64,000 bases of DNA, from contig CM049316.1 in NCBI GenBank assembly GCA_026874595.1, positions 23,149,839 through 23,213,838 of the forward strand, read 5' to 3'. A program made the translations under genes and the position numbers. Below are positions 34,965 through 46,700 of this stretch, piece after piece. Under the pieces are notes generated by a model. The model was given only the letters and a program-made list of their open reading frames with translations. It did not search any database and had not been told where the DNA came from. Every line of letters starts with the position of its first letter. Positions within the stretch are counted from its first letter, which is position 1. This stretch comes from Sipunculus nudus (Eukaryota > Annelida > Sipuncula > Golfingiida > Sipunculidae).

Positions 34965-37900
34965 AAGCTTCCTTTTTAAATACTGACAAAAACAAATGCT
35001 AAAAAGATACATTTTAAGACCATATCTTTATAACTTACAGAATGGAATGCTTTGAGCACATTGTATGAACAATATCAATGAAAAGTTAGTTAAGATTAAT
35101 AAAATTCAGAATTTCTTTTAGAAATCTGAGACCCTAAACCTGCATTAAAAGCAGGCTGTACTTTTTACCTTGTTGTCCATGTATTCCTCGCCACTGGTTC
35201 CACCTTCAGTGGACTCTTACTGTAAGCGTCTTCTACCGCCTCCTCTATGAATGCTCGGTTCTCGGGAGTTAAAGGTTCTGCATACCCACTACTCCTCTTT
35301 GGCCAGTAATACTTTGGTTTAGATGTTCGTCGTGCTCCTCTGGTAATAATCAACTGGCAGGAAGCCCTATACAAAAGCAGACATTTAAACAGTTGACCCA
35401 CGGTCATAATGCTCAGCTGACTGTGACCATAAGGGAGCCTCTTTACATATACAGTAAAAACAGGTCTAACGGACACCTCACTTAGGCGGACAAATGGCTA
35501 TAACGGATAAGATAGTTAAGTCCCTTCGAAATTCCCTATATGTTATGTATAAGCGGAACCTCTGTAAGGCGGACACCTCACTACTGCTGACAACGGACAG
35601 CAGATTTGACCTCAAACGAACATCTTAAGAGTAAATGAACCTGACAAATGCGGACACGATACGCCACCTCCGGCGGACAATGATCACTCGCCCTGGGCAA
35701 CATCAAAGACCACCGGTACTGTTTCTGTTCCCGGGACTGGAACACATAGGATTATACAATCCCCAGTTGTTACCTTAATGCATGTCCCTGCTCATGTAAT
35801 GGTGTGATATGCTCCTAAGTTTAACACACCAAATATGAAGCGGTAAACATTGTGTCACTTTATTTCACGGTTTATCATTCACACGTTGCGAAGCTGCATA
35901 TTTTTCACTCGACTGCGGGGTCATTAAATTGATTAAACGGCTACCGATTTGCCATGCTTCCCTGATCTCACCATGCAATATCTAACTGTAAAATTAGCCA
36001 CTTTGTTACAGCAGGCTGTTTGATATTAATTTATCGGTTAGCTCAGTATATCCCAAACTGATCTGCTCAGTGTCAAACATCTGCTCCCTCCGTAGCTGTT
36101 TGTACCGTGCCGCCGTGCACAAGCTCCTCGGGGTTCGTTTAATCTCAGGTGCCCTCAACATTAAAGCAAATCAAACCAAACAACCATCATCAAAGAAAGT
36201 TTATTTTAGGCTAAAACTACATCCACCAATAAAAAAACATATGTTCCCAGGTTCCTTACCATTACAATCTTCGCATTATCGACGTCATAAATTTTGAGAT
36301 TATCGCTGAACAAAGAGTGTTTTAGGAAATGCCGCCAGATGGCACCACACGTACTCCTGGGGGGGAGCTTATGCTATCTGAGAAAGTCAAGCTTATTCGA
36401 CTGAGTGAATCAGCGAAAAAGAGCGTACGCAAGTATATGAACATTGCTTTTATGGATGTCTTCATGGAATTTTCTCCTTATATTGTTCACTACTTGAGAT
36501 AAGTAAAAATAATCAGTTTGTATATGGCTATTGAACGTATGATGTGTGCATGAATATGTTGTACATATACATGAAATCTGATATAATACAATAAACACGT
36601 TCTTGCAGCCGTTTGTTGTCTTTTTTTATAATGCCTCAGTTATCAACCAAGGTCAACCTGCCTAATAAGGACACCTCACTATTAGGGACAAAATGATTGA
36701 GTCCCTTGACTGTCCGCTTTAGACAGGTTTCACTGTATTTACGCTTTTTGCACAGTGCTTTACCTATAGGCCTACTCTTAATCAGTACCGTAGACCCGCG
36801 TTTTGCCGCCGCACGTCGTCTAATGGCCGCACCCCATGTTTTTAAAATATCAGGAAGGCTCCTTCACTGGAGTAAACAATTCCCAAAACCTTACTTAATG
36901 GCCGCACCAAATTCTCACCACGTTCCATTGCCGGGTGGTGTATGGGAACAACGAAATAAAAGTTTTTTTCTTAAACGCTAGGCTGCAGCTAGGAACGCTG
37001 CGGTATGCTGATATGCGGTCAGGCATAACAGTTTTGGGGAAACAGTTGCAACTGTGTATGTTGCTTGGCTTAGCTAATTAATTAATTTAATTAATTGGTT
37101 AAACAGCCTGATCTTCCCGATTAGAATAGATGACAATTTGTTCGGTTTATGACGACTCATCTAAGACGAATCCTAGTAGGGCCACGAAATTAATTTGACA
37201 CATCACTGAATGCCGGAGAATCTTGCGCCTTTATCTTGGCTAATTAAAGTTCAATGGGACATCAAATCATTGTATGGCACGACGGTAATTTAAATATTGT
37301 TTAGGCATTATAGATCGTCGGTCATTTAACAACAAAACATTTGAATAAACGACACCCGTGTCGGTGATCATATTGCCAGAACACCTCGGGTTGTGCTGAT
37401 CATAATACCGGTATATGCAAAATGGTGTCCGAACCGTCAACCGGCAAAACATGCCACATAAAATGATTACGGAACTAGCGGGCCTTGGGGTACCTTGCGC
37501 CTTTGCCCTGGCTAATTAAACTTCAAAGGGACAACAAAGCCAACGGTACTCTTTGTGATGACTTTTATTTACACTCTATACAACGTCGGTCAATTAACAA
37601 CCTTGACAAAACCTTTGAATAAACGAATCCCGCGTCGATGTTCACACAGCCTGAACGCGTACTCCCAGGGTCCTGCGGATCATAATATATGCACACTGGT
37701 ACCCGAACCGTCTGCCATACGTGCCATATTAAAAGATTACGGAACTAGCTGGTGAGGTTATGACCTTTGAGCGCCATCTATTGGCAAAGTGATGAACGAA
37801 GAAGTATCTGAATGTGAACGCGGGTTTCATTGCCGGAGAACGTATGGTCTTTGGTTATCTTTTGTTTTACAGTTTATTTAAAAAGAAATGATATATTCAA

Positions 37901-39696
37901 GAAATATCTTAAAATAATATTTTACTGGTATTGCAGCCATACTCAAATATAGGTACAACCGTTAATCTGGTTAGAGTGCATAATTTGGCGAGTGAATATC
38001 GATCTTTTATCAATCATTGCGTGAAAATGGCCGTGGCTTATAACGGACTCAGAAAAGATTTATATTCATATAAGCCTTTTTTAAAATATCAATTTTACAT
38101 TAAATAAAATTACAATGAATAAAATTAATTTACAAATATATCATTATCATAAAATATACGTTCTCAGTATTTACTTCCTCCTTTCTCAGCCTATTATCGC
38201 CAATTGCGCCTCGGCGGGCCGTCGAGTCTCTTGAACATGTTTGAATTTAGCCTAACCTGCGTTTTATAGCCGCATCCCTTGTTGAGATATATTGGTCAGG
38301 ATTTTCAGCTGCAAGTCTTATTTTATGGCCGCGGCGGCAAAACGCGGATCTACGGTAGCTTCTTTGAAGTGCAAGATTTCCACCACATCAGGAGCATACA
38401 TATATTATACACACAGCTTTAGAGAGATCAAGCAGCTGAAGAGTTATATATATATGTTAAATACATTAGACTTTACAAAGAGTGAATCAAGACTTTACTT
38501 CACTAAAAAAACTTTTAAAAGTGTTCAATTCACAATGATCAATTAAAAAAAATAACTTACAATTTAATTATCAAAGGTAATATAAATCATACTTTTGATA
38601 GAAAGAATATTTCTATTCCACATTAATTCAAAGTTCAAACAATCATGTAAATACCTTGTAACAGCTGCGAATTTTTTAAATTTTACTTTTGGTTCTACTT
38701 AAGCTTTGATAATGTGGAAATTAAGGAACTTATACTTAATAATCAAAACAATGACTTAGAACATCAGAAAAGAGGTCTGTTTTTTGTTTTGATTATTTGG
38801 AAATGGTTTGCACACCCAGGTGATAAATTACATTAGTTTATTACTGAGAAGGTAATTGTGTGATTTATTTAAAAATCTATGCCCTCGCACGCACACCATT
38901 TTAATGATTTTAAAAATACCATAGAGAGCTTGTAAGCCTCACTGGAAGGCTAGAGGAAGCGTGTTAAAAATTTGATCTTCAAAACTCATGAACAGAAATA
39001 AACATACCCCCAGATTAGTAAAGAAACTTGCTATAAGAGCTGGCCAAGGAACATTGGTGTATTTGGCCCGGCTCAGCCTTTTCCAGTTTTATGCACTGAT
39101 TGTGTCTAACTTGTCAGTATTAAGTTTACATAAATTACCCTGCATCTACAACTTTTAAATAGTTCTTTTGTACTGAGGTGTCTGTTACCAGCCATATTGT
39201 AAGCAGTGGTTGGGTTTTGTTTTATAATATGAGAGGCTGTCATGCAGATTGTACTTCTTACTGGCGCAACGGTTGTGCCAATAGCCTCGGCCATTTAAAC
39301 TGAGCGGACATGCAGGCCGAATTCTTTATAAATGCCGCCCTAAGTATACATAGGCTAACTCCTGTCTGAATGCAGGCCAGCATATGACTGTGAGAAAAAA
39401 ATGAATGATTGGTATATGATCTGCTGTTATCTCTGGTTATAAGAGTTCCTGGGTTAACTGTGAAACTCCTTGGAGGTTAGCAAGGATCTGTCAAACGGGT
39501 CACCTTCGCCGGACACGGGATATACAGAGGTCAACAACGCAAAAAACGAAGGCATGTGATGCAGAACCATATGCAAAATAAATATGCGATAAGTGTTTTA
39601 TTCCTGAAATACTCACCTGCACCGGCCTGCAACACTGTCAAACAGAACACTTTTGACAACTGGGAGAACACACGCCAAAACTGTGGGAGCTGCCAT
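27097..39696 (-). CDS. MRPL3: MRPL3 (mitochondrial large ribosomal subunit protein uL3m), nine exons, 366 aa
   Basis: Exons on minus are 39696-39617, 35366-35169, 33367-33277, 32801-32673, 31729-31630, 31174-31114, 29942-29831, 28254-28177 and 27348-27097. All phases agree. uL3m is a core 39S subunit protein near the peptidyl-transferase centre. The N terminus ([19 protein letters not shown]) is hydrophobic with no acidic residue in the first 19 and fits a mitochondrial import sequence. The body matches human MRPL3 in order: [20 protein letters not shown] (about 97-116), [16 protein letters not shown], the L3 signature [16 protein letters not shown] (221-236) with SHG and [14 protein letters not shown], and [15 protein letters not shown]. 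Exon 1 has ATG with A at -3 and G at +4. Human MRPL3 is 348 aa, so this is full length with a slightly longer C-terminal tail. Intron 1 is 4.25 kb and holds two transposons. Confidence 0.95.
27349..28176 (-). other. MRPL3 intron 8
   Basis: About 27560-27720 is a copy of the dispersed repeat also seen at 10300-10480 and 54895-55010 (AGTAAGCAAATGGTTTTAGA then ATTTACAGATACCAT). The remainder is AT-rich. Confidence 0.5.
28310..28650. repeat. Tandem duplication in MRPL3 intron 7
   Basis: Two diverged units of about 160-170 bp share TTTTATC(A/C)AGATAAC, then GTAGTACCAA, GAGGTCAGC and GTAGACAGATGT. Confidence 0.6.
28651..29830 (-). other. MRPL3 intron 7, remainder
   Basis: No exon. A GTCCCCGCATCCCTGG...GGGGGACATT segment at 29350-29381 recurs inverted at about 30698-30730 in intron 6, suggesting ends of related dispersed elements in opposite orientation. 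Confidence 0.4.
29943..31113 (-). other. MRPL3 intron 6
   Basis: Non-coding. The stretch 30340-30730, ending TGTCCCCTGCATCC then GCGGGGGACA, pairs with sequence in intron 7. A repeated ACATGTGAAGACA word occurs at about 30338 and 30459. Confidence 0.4.
31920..32065. repeat. 28-bp tandem repeat in MRPL3 intron 4
   Basis: Five to six copies of a unit reading TTTTTTACATCATGTGATCA with small changes. Several copies carry the palindrome TGATCA or a near match. Confidence 0.85.
32802..33276 (-). other. MRPL3 intron 3
   Basis: AT-rich intron between CAG|GTAGGC and TTTTGTAG; nothing else recognised. Confidence 0.6.
33368..35168 (-). other. MRPL3 intron 2 with dispersed repeats
   Basis: About 33490-33720 pairs with 10080-10220. 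About 34205-34560 is a partial AACAAGAGCACC-family member (GGTGACCTC, CATGGATCTTG, GTGAGCTATTTTATTGG). A (TA)n microsatellite lies at 34925-34962. Confidence 0.5.
35452..36735. mobile_element. pogo-like non-autonomous TIR element, 1.28 kb, in MRPL3 intron 1
   Basis: Left end CAGTAAAAACAGGTCTAA then CGGACA; right end on the reverse strand CAGTGAAACCTGTCTAAA then GCGGACA. Both are flanked by TA. Subterminal sequence also repeats in direct orientation: GGACACCTCACT followed by GGACAAA and AGTCCCTT occurs at about 35472-35527 and 36668-36706. No transposase frame is visible. CAGT...ACTG ends with TA duplication are typical of the pogo/Tigger branch of Tc1/mariner. Confidence 0.8.
36786..38357. 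mobile_element. TIR element, 1.57 kb, 50 bp from the previous one
   Basis: Terminal inverted repeats of 27 bp: TACCGTAGACCCGCGTTTTG at 36786, and on the reverse strand from 38357 TACCGTAGATCCGCGTTTTG, both continuing CCGCCGC. GGCCGCA words recur under both ends. The interior has a diverged direct duplication (about 37218-37460 and 37492-37745; shared CTTGCGCCTTT and CTGGCTAATTAAA). No transposase was recognised; the superfamily is uncertain. Confidence 0.8.
38358..39616 (-). other. MRPL3 intron 1, proximal part
   Basis: Non-coding; no repeat terminus recognised. Confidence 0.4.
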
Positions 39697-40750
39697 GTTG
39701 CTTTGGGCCCCTTATATCAATGGGGTTAAGGTCATTTATTTCTCAGGGTTTTTTGTATTTTTGTACTTTGACTCACGTGCTACATATTGTTAGAGAAGAT
39801 TTTTTTTCAAAATATTACTTAATATTGTATCAGAATATCCCATTAGATGTGTTAAAGTAATTTGTGTTTTATGATATAAGTGGCCCTACTGGAAAACCTC
39901 CACAACATGTGCCAAATAGAATGGTGAAGCTGAGCAGAATGCCCTGGTAGTAAAGGACTGTTACAGCATAGAGTGTGAACTGTTATATGTCAGTCAACTG
40001 GTTATAAATTATATTTTGGTAAGATATCAATGAATGTCAATCAAAATTACAATTGTATTTGCAGGCTTTGCATTTGAAAAAGTACTTTTTAAAATGTTTT
40101 GGATTGAATTAAAAATGAATATGGAATCAGATAGCCTGCTTTATTGCACTAGTCAGAAATATAAGCAGTTCCCAGTTGTGAACTTAAGTATATGTATTTA
40201 GAATCAAATCCCTTACCAAGTACTTAACTGATAGTTTAATGGAAATTTAAGTCGGCTTGATTCCTGCTATCATGTGGAGTGTGATAATATTGGTGATAAT
40301 AATTTCTTCTTTTTTTTGGGATATTTCAACCTTGATTTTAGGGTTTCTCCAATTTTTTATTAGTAAAATTGCATGCTGAAAACATGACACCCTTTGGATT
40401 CAATGAAAATGGTTAACATTATATGAGGGTGGTTTGCTTTTCTGTACTCCAATGAAGATAAAATATAAAGTTTACTTGATGTATGTATATTATATACAAA
40501 TACCAGTCAGGCTAACTTGACTAAGGGTATATCAGATTTGCATAATGTTCTATTACTTCATGATCTTTCAAGTGGAAATAAAAAAAAGTAAATCTTTTTG
40601 TATGAATTGTTTTATCTTGCAAAAAGACATCATGTTCAGGTTTAGAGTTCAGATAAAAGGTTTACAACATAAACAGTGTTAAGATAATTAATTGACTCTC
40701 CACTGTATATCCATTATTTTTTTATTATTTTTTCTTTATTTTAAAGAGTC
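39697..40750. promoter_or_regulatory. Shared 5' region of MRPL3 (minus) and URI1 (plus)
   Basis: The two start codons face away from each other across 1,054 bp. The first URI1 coding exon begins at an AG (TTTTAAAG|AGTC) 4 nt before its ATG, so a non-coding URI1 exon should lie in this interval; I could not place it. The layout allows a bidirectional promoter near 39700-39800. Confidence 0.5.
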
Positions 40751-43700
40751 ATGGATCCTACAGGTGCTCTCCAGATGGATGAACCTAAAGGGATGACCCG
40801 TCTCCAGGAAGAACAAAGACGGGCTGTACAAGAAACCCAGGGCAGGATAAATCAAATGTAAGTATAGATCGGAGCCCAATTTACCAATCTTCTGCTGTAC
40901 CTGCCAGTGTTATCCCTGAAAGGAGTATCATACTACATGGGGGAAAATGTAACTTATTGTAAGAGTACTTAATTTTATCATCAGTGAACAAAAACAGAAA
41001 CAGGTGCTGGATATGGTTCAAGATTATGTGAGAAATGGGAATTTCTGAAGACACTGAATTAGCTGATTGAGTGTTCTTCGCCTTTTTCATATTGTTTGCA
41101 TGAGCATTTGGTTCTGTTTTAGAAACACAAACAATTCTGAATAACCCTATTTTAACCTATAACTTATGTTCTTTAACAGCGTGTGAGTACTTCTGTTAGC
41201 CCTGCACATTACTTGAGGTTTATTCGAGTCCTTATCATGCAGTCATTGAAGAAATCTGTGTTGGATTTAAATTTTTTTTTACAAGTTTTTGTCTCTTTAA
41301 CTCAGATTTAAACAGTTGCACTTTGGAGTGCTGTTTCAAAAATAATGATTTCTTGTATCATGTTGATCTTGCAGCTGTTAACTGTTTGAACCTAAAACAT
41401 ATCATCCATACAAAAGTCACCCTGAAAATCTACATGGGTGTTTATATGTTTCTGATGAGAAAAAATATTATTAGTTGGATTTTTCTAAACTTTGCACTGC
41501 AAGGTTTTCACAAAGGAAACATTGAGTTTTTTTATATATATATATTGCCTTATTATGTTAAGCTGATTATCTTTTGGGTTTTGCTTTTTAAATAAAGTAT
41601 GCATTTAAACTTATAATGGCAAAAGTCTCCAGGAACTGAAAATGTATAATTGGAAATGGTAATATTTTCACTGGGCTGTGTATTTTGAAGCATAAGTGTA
41701 CCCAGCATTTCGATGATGAGTTTAATTATGTTTTAAAGGGAGTCATTTATGAGGGATTACACAGCTTTACAAGACAGACTGAAGACTCTACCAGATAAGG
41801 TGACTCATGATGTAATGGTAAGTACAGAAGGTGACCCATGATATAATGGTTAGTACATAAGGTGACCCATGATATAATGTTAAGTACATAAGGTGACTCA
41901 TGTGGTAATGGTAAGTACATAAGATGACTCATGATGTAATGGTAAGTACATAAGGTGACCCATGATGTAATGGTAAGTACATAAGGTGACCCATGATACA
42001 ATGGTTAGTACATAAGGTGACTCATAATGTAATTGTAAGTACATTAGGTGACTCATGATGTTATGGTTAGTACATAAGGTGACTCATGATGTTATTGCAA
42101 GTATATAAGGTGACTCATGATGTAATGGTAAGTACATAAGGTGATTCATGATGTAATGGTAAGTACATAAGATGACTCATGATGTTATTGCAAGTATATA
42201 AGGTGACTCATGATGTGACGTAAAGTACATAAGGTGACTCATGATGTAATGGTAAGTTCATTAGGTGACTCATGATGTAATTGTAAGTACATAAGGTGAC
42301 TCATGATGTAATGGTAAGTACATAAGGTGATTCATGATGTAATGATAAGTACATAAGGTGATTCATGATGTAATGGTAAGTACATAAGGTGATTCATGAT
42401 GTAATGGTAAGTACATAAGGTGATTAATGATGTAATGGTAAGTACATAAGGTGACTCATGATGTAATGGTAAGTACATAAGGTGATTCATGATGTAATGT
42501 TAAGTACATAAGGTGACTCATGATGTAATGGTAAGTACATAAGGTGATCCATGATGTAATGGTAAGTACATAAGGTGATTCATGATGTAATGGTAAGTAC
42601 ATAAGGTGACTCATGATGTAATGGTAAGAACATAAGGTGACTCATGATGTAATCGTAAGTACATAAGGTGATTCATGATGTAATGGTAAGTACATAAGGT
42701 GACCCATGATACAATGGTTAGTACATAAGGTGACTCATGATGTAATGGTAAGTACATAAGGTGATTCATGATGTAATGGTAAGTACATAAGGTGATTCAT
42801 GATGTAATGGTAAGTACATAAGGTGACTCATGATGTAATGTTTAGTACATACAGTGTTTCATGATGTAATGGTAAGTACATAAGGTGACTCATGATGTAA
42901 TAGTAAGTACATAAGGTGACTCATGATGTAATGGTAAGTACATAAGGTGATTCATGATGTAATGGTAAGTACATAAGGTGATTCATGATGTAATGGTAAG
43001 TACATACAGTGTTTCATGATGTAATGGTAAGTACATAGGGTGATTCATGATGTAATGGTAAGTACATAAGGTGACTCATGATGTAATGGTTAGTATATAA
43101 GATGACTCATAATGTGATATAAAGTACATAAGGTGACTCATAATGTAATAGTAAGTACATTAGGTGACTCATGATGTTATGGTAAGTACATACATCATAA
43201 TACACAGGTCTCACAAAATAAAATGTGGTTGGCTTTACAGTTGCATGGTTAAATTCCTGTGATTTTGCTAGGGTTCCTTTTTGGCAATTCCACAGTAGAG
43301 TAAACTTTACAGAATATTTTCATTATCATAAGAATTATTTAATTTTAACTAAGTGCAAAAATATCAACAATTTGCAAAGGACCCAGTGGAGCATCATATA
43401 AGTGCAAATTCTTGTTCAAAAAGGCAAATAATTTAAAAAGTCTCATATTGTTTGAATTATCAGTCTTTATCTTCAATTTACTGAATTTGTCAATATTTTG
43501 TGTTTTGTCTCACATGGCTAAAGAAATAGACAATATGCATCAGTTGCATAGAGAGATATGGTGTCAAATGAATGCTCACATGTGTAGATGGTAGGGCTTG
43601 GTATCAGTCAGCCTTTCAGGTACAATATACTTATTGCAATACAGATAAGCGTTGACCATACGTTCCATTTTTGTTTGTGTATCACTTCAGATTAAATGCT

Positions 43701-46700
43701 CTGTGGATAATAAAACAAAACAAAAACAAGACTGGATTTTAGGCTAGGGTTGTATAATTTGTATCTATATTTCTCAGCATTTAACATGTTTCATTGATTC
43801 GACAATACAGCATGCATTTTGTATTGGTAACCATATCCACGTGACATATAAATAAGTAGATATGTCGGTATATTGATAAAACCCTAGTAGATGGTGCATA
43901 TTCATGACCCTTTTGTTTTCATGATAATTTCTAATTTGCATTTATCACAGATTTGATCACCCTTGCAAACAAAAAGCTAACCACAATATAGCAGACAGTC
44001 CTCAAGGCAAGTTGTATGTTTCGTGTTATAATAAATGGTTAGAACTTAAGAAGACCACACAGGAATAAGGCACTTTTGTAAAATGCATTTGCTTACGCAC
44101 TTAATGCATTGTGTACCGTATTTTATTTCATGAACAAACCTGAAACGTAGGTAAACATAAAATAAACATGCACATTCTTCATCCATTATCATTTGAGGAT
44201 TTGGCTGTGGTCAGAAAGTGTTATTCAGATCTCTACTTTGCCAGCACATGTCCCCTTGCCATCAGACTATCTCCAGAGACAGATTCTCACCTGGACACTG
44301 TCCTTGCAGTACTTTTGTGTTGAATGCCCATGCCCTTAGATGTAGAAATTGAAATGAACTTAAGAGATGGTCAAGACTTATGTTTTCTTGCATGAGCATT
44401 TATAGTTAACAATTTATAGTCCTTTTCTGGCATAAATCAGCAAAATTCAATGAAAAATCTTACATGAGGATATGCAAGATTGAAGAAAATTTGTGCCAGA
44501 TATTTTATGCCAGGAAATTTATGCAAGCAATGGTTTCATGCAAGAATCTTGTGAGCTTTAACAAATCTAGCATGCCAGATTATTCCTGAAATTAGGCCTG
44601 ATGGATCTAAACCCCATCTAAGGATGACTGACAGTGAGTCTATTAGCATTGGGGGCTGCACTAAATTTAGTGAAGTATCTAGGTGTTAAGATTGATCGTA
44701 ATCTTTTAATGCATGATTATATTAGTAGTATATGTTGTGCAGCCTTACTCTAGCTTCAATCTGGTGTTTCCTCTCTATTAATGTGTGCTGTTGGCTCATT
44801 TCCGCCACAGTAATGTCTCGCCTGGATTACTGTAATTCAGTTTTTGGTGGGTTACCTGCAGAGCAAGTCTCGCGGCTACAGATGGTCCAGAATAATGCTG
44901 CGCATCTTATTCTTAAGAAGCTTAAGACTGACCACGTCACCTCGCTGCTCAAACAGCTCCATAGGCTTCCTGTCAAATACCGCATACAATACAAAATTCT
45001 GTTTTTGTTTACCACCGTTTTCATGACTCACTTCCATCATATTTGACTGAAAAAATAATAACCTATCGGCCTTTGCATACGCTGCGCTCAGCTGGCAGAA
45101 ATCTCTTTAAGTACCAAAGTGTAATATGAAAATCTGTGAACTTTCCTTTCCATTTCGTAGCCCAAAAAGTTTGGAATTCACTTCCCATAACACTTAGAAA
45201 ATTTCCAACTCTTGTATCATTTAAAACTTATTAAAAACGTATCTATTTTGGCAAGCTTTTGGTAATTAATATGCATAATTTTTTTTCTGGATCAGTAGAT
45301 TTCCATGAAATTGTATGTGGGTAGGTGTGTGTGTGAATTTTGCTGTGAGTCCAATCATCGGAGCTATATAAATACTATATATTATTATTATTCAAGAAAT
45401 GTTTCAGCAAGAATCTTGTTAGTCTAAGCAAGAAATTACAAATCTGGCATATTTCTTGCATATAAAATTATATGAGAGAAAATTTTGTATGGGCAGTGAA
45501 TATCCTTCTGTTTGTGTTAGTCTTTTTATATTGTTAGCACAATAAATTGAAAACAAATAGACAAACAAACTGTATGCTTTCCCACTTTTGTCTTCTCTGT
45601 AGGTTCCATTTGGATGTTTGGCCATGATGCCTGGTCAGCTAATACACACAAATGAAATAATGGTCCTTTTGGGTGACAACTGGTTTGTTGAAAGGTCAGC
45701 AAAACAAGCAGTGGAAATTGTAGACAGAAGAAAAAAAGGTATTATGCATATTTTTATTAAATTCTGTATGCATCTGCATTAAGTGTGAACTTAAGGTGGC
45801 CAATCTGGTAACCTTTGTTTATCAGATTGGATTTTGTTTTTCTTTTTTACATTTGAAGGATCCTATTCTGATATCTAATGTGTATTCCATAAAGATAATC
45901 TCTTGGAAAATATTGTAAAAAATAAGTAAAAGTTGCCTATCCCTTAGTGCAAAGGCCCTCAGCTATGTTTGTAACATGTGGGGGCCCTGACATAATGAAC
46001 TTTATCCAAACATGTTAAACAAGAACATCTGGTGGCTAATAGAGAGGAACTACAGGTTTGTAAATGACAAAAGATGGTGTTGCTAAACATGCTTTTACCA
46101 ACAACAACATCAACAAGTGCTTTATCAGCCACTGGGTATAAGATGTTTTTTTCCCATATTCTCAGCATAGGCATGTGTACCATGATTACTAACAGCTTGT
46201 AGATAAAAAAATCTCATGTGCCCATTACAGCAGCGTTATAATACTTTTCTTAGGAGGTTTGCCCTGAATAAGCCAGAAATAATATAAATTAAATAAGGCA
46301 AGTGAAAAGCTGGCCTTAAACATTAGTGCCAAACCGTAGATCACCAGTGTTGACCTAATGTTTTGTTGTTGTGTTTGTCAAGAAATTGTGAACACTTGCC
46401 CTGCTAGGTTATATCATACATATAGCTCTAATTATCTCTCTCTATGAATTTTCTGGTCTTCTTCAGCTATTGAAGAACAAATTAAAGAGTTTAAGAAACA
46501 ACAAGGACTATTAGAGCCAAGGCTTCAGTTTACATCCCAGCTGAAGGAGGCAGTAAGTGTGACCAAAGTTTAGTAACAGATTACTGTTATTCCAGGACAT
46601 ACTATGAAAATGAAACCTGTGGTTGTGAATATACCTCATTATATGTCTAATTGGACAAAATTATAAAGTATGAGTTAACAAGTAAATTTTGAAAGAAAAT

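Noticed and set aside
41747-42001. Minus-strand open frame with repeating SPYVL and MSHLMY words
   Set aside because: It is the antisense translation of the minisatellite and URI1 exon 2.
41795-43191. Regular 31-bp repeats resembling a CRISPR array
   Set aside because: Units are contiguous with no unique spacers, and the first unit is coding sequence of URI1 in a eukaryotic genome.
44732-45046. A functional gene from the LDYCNSV-containing frame
   Set aside because: It is the C-terminal fragment of a LINE polyprotein with frameshifts downstream, not a host gene.
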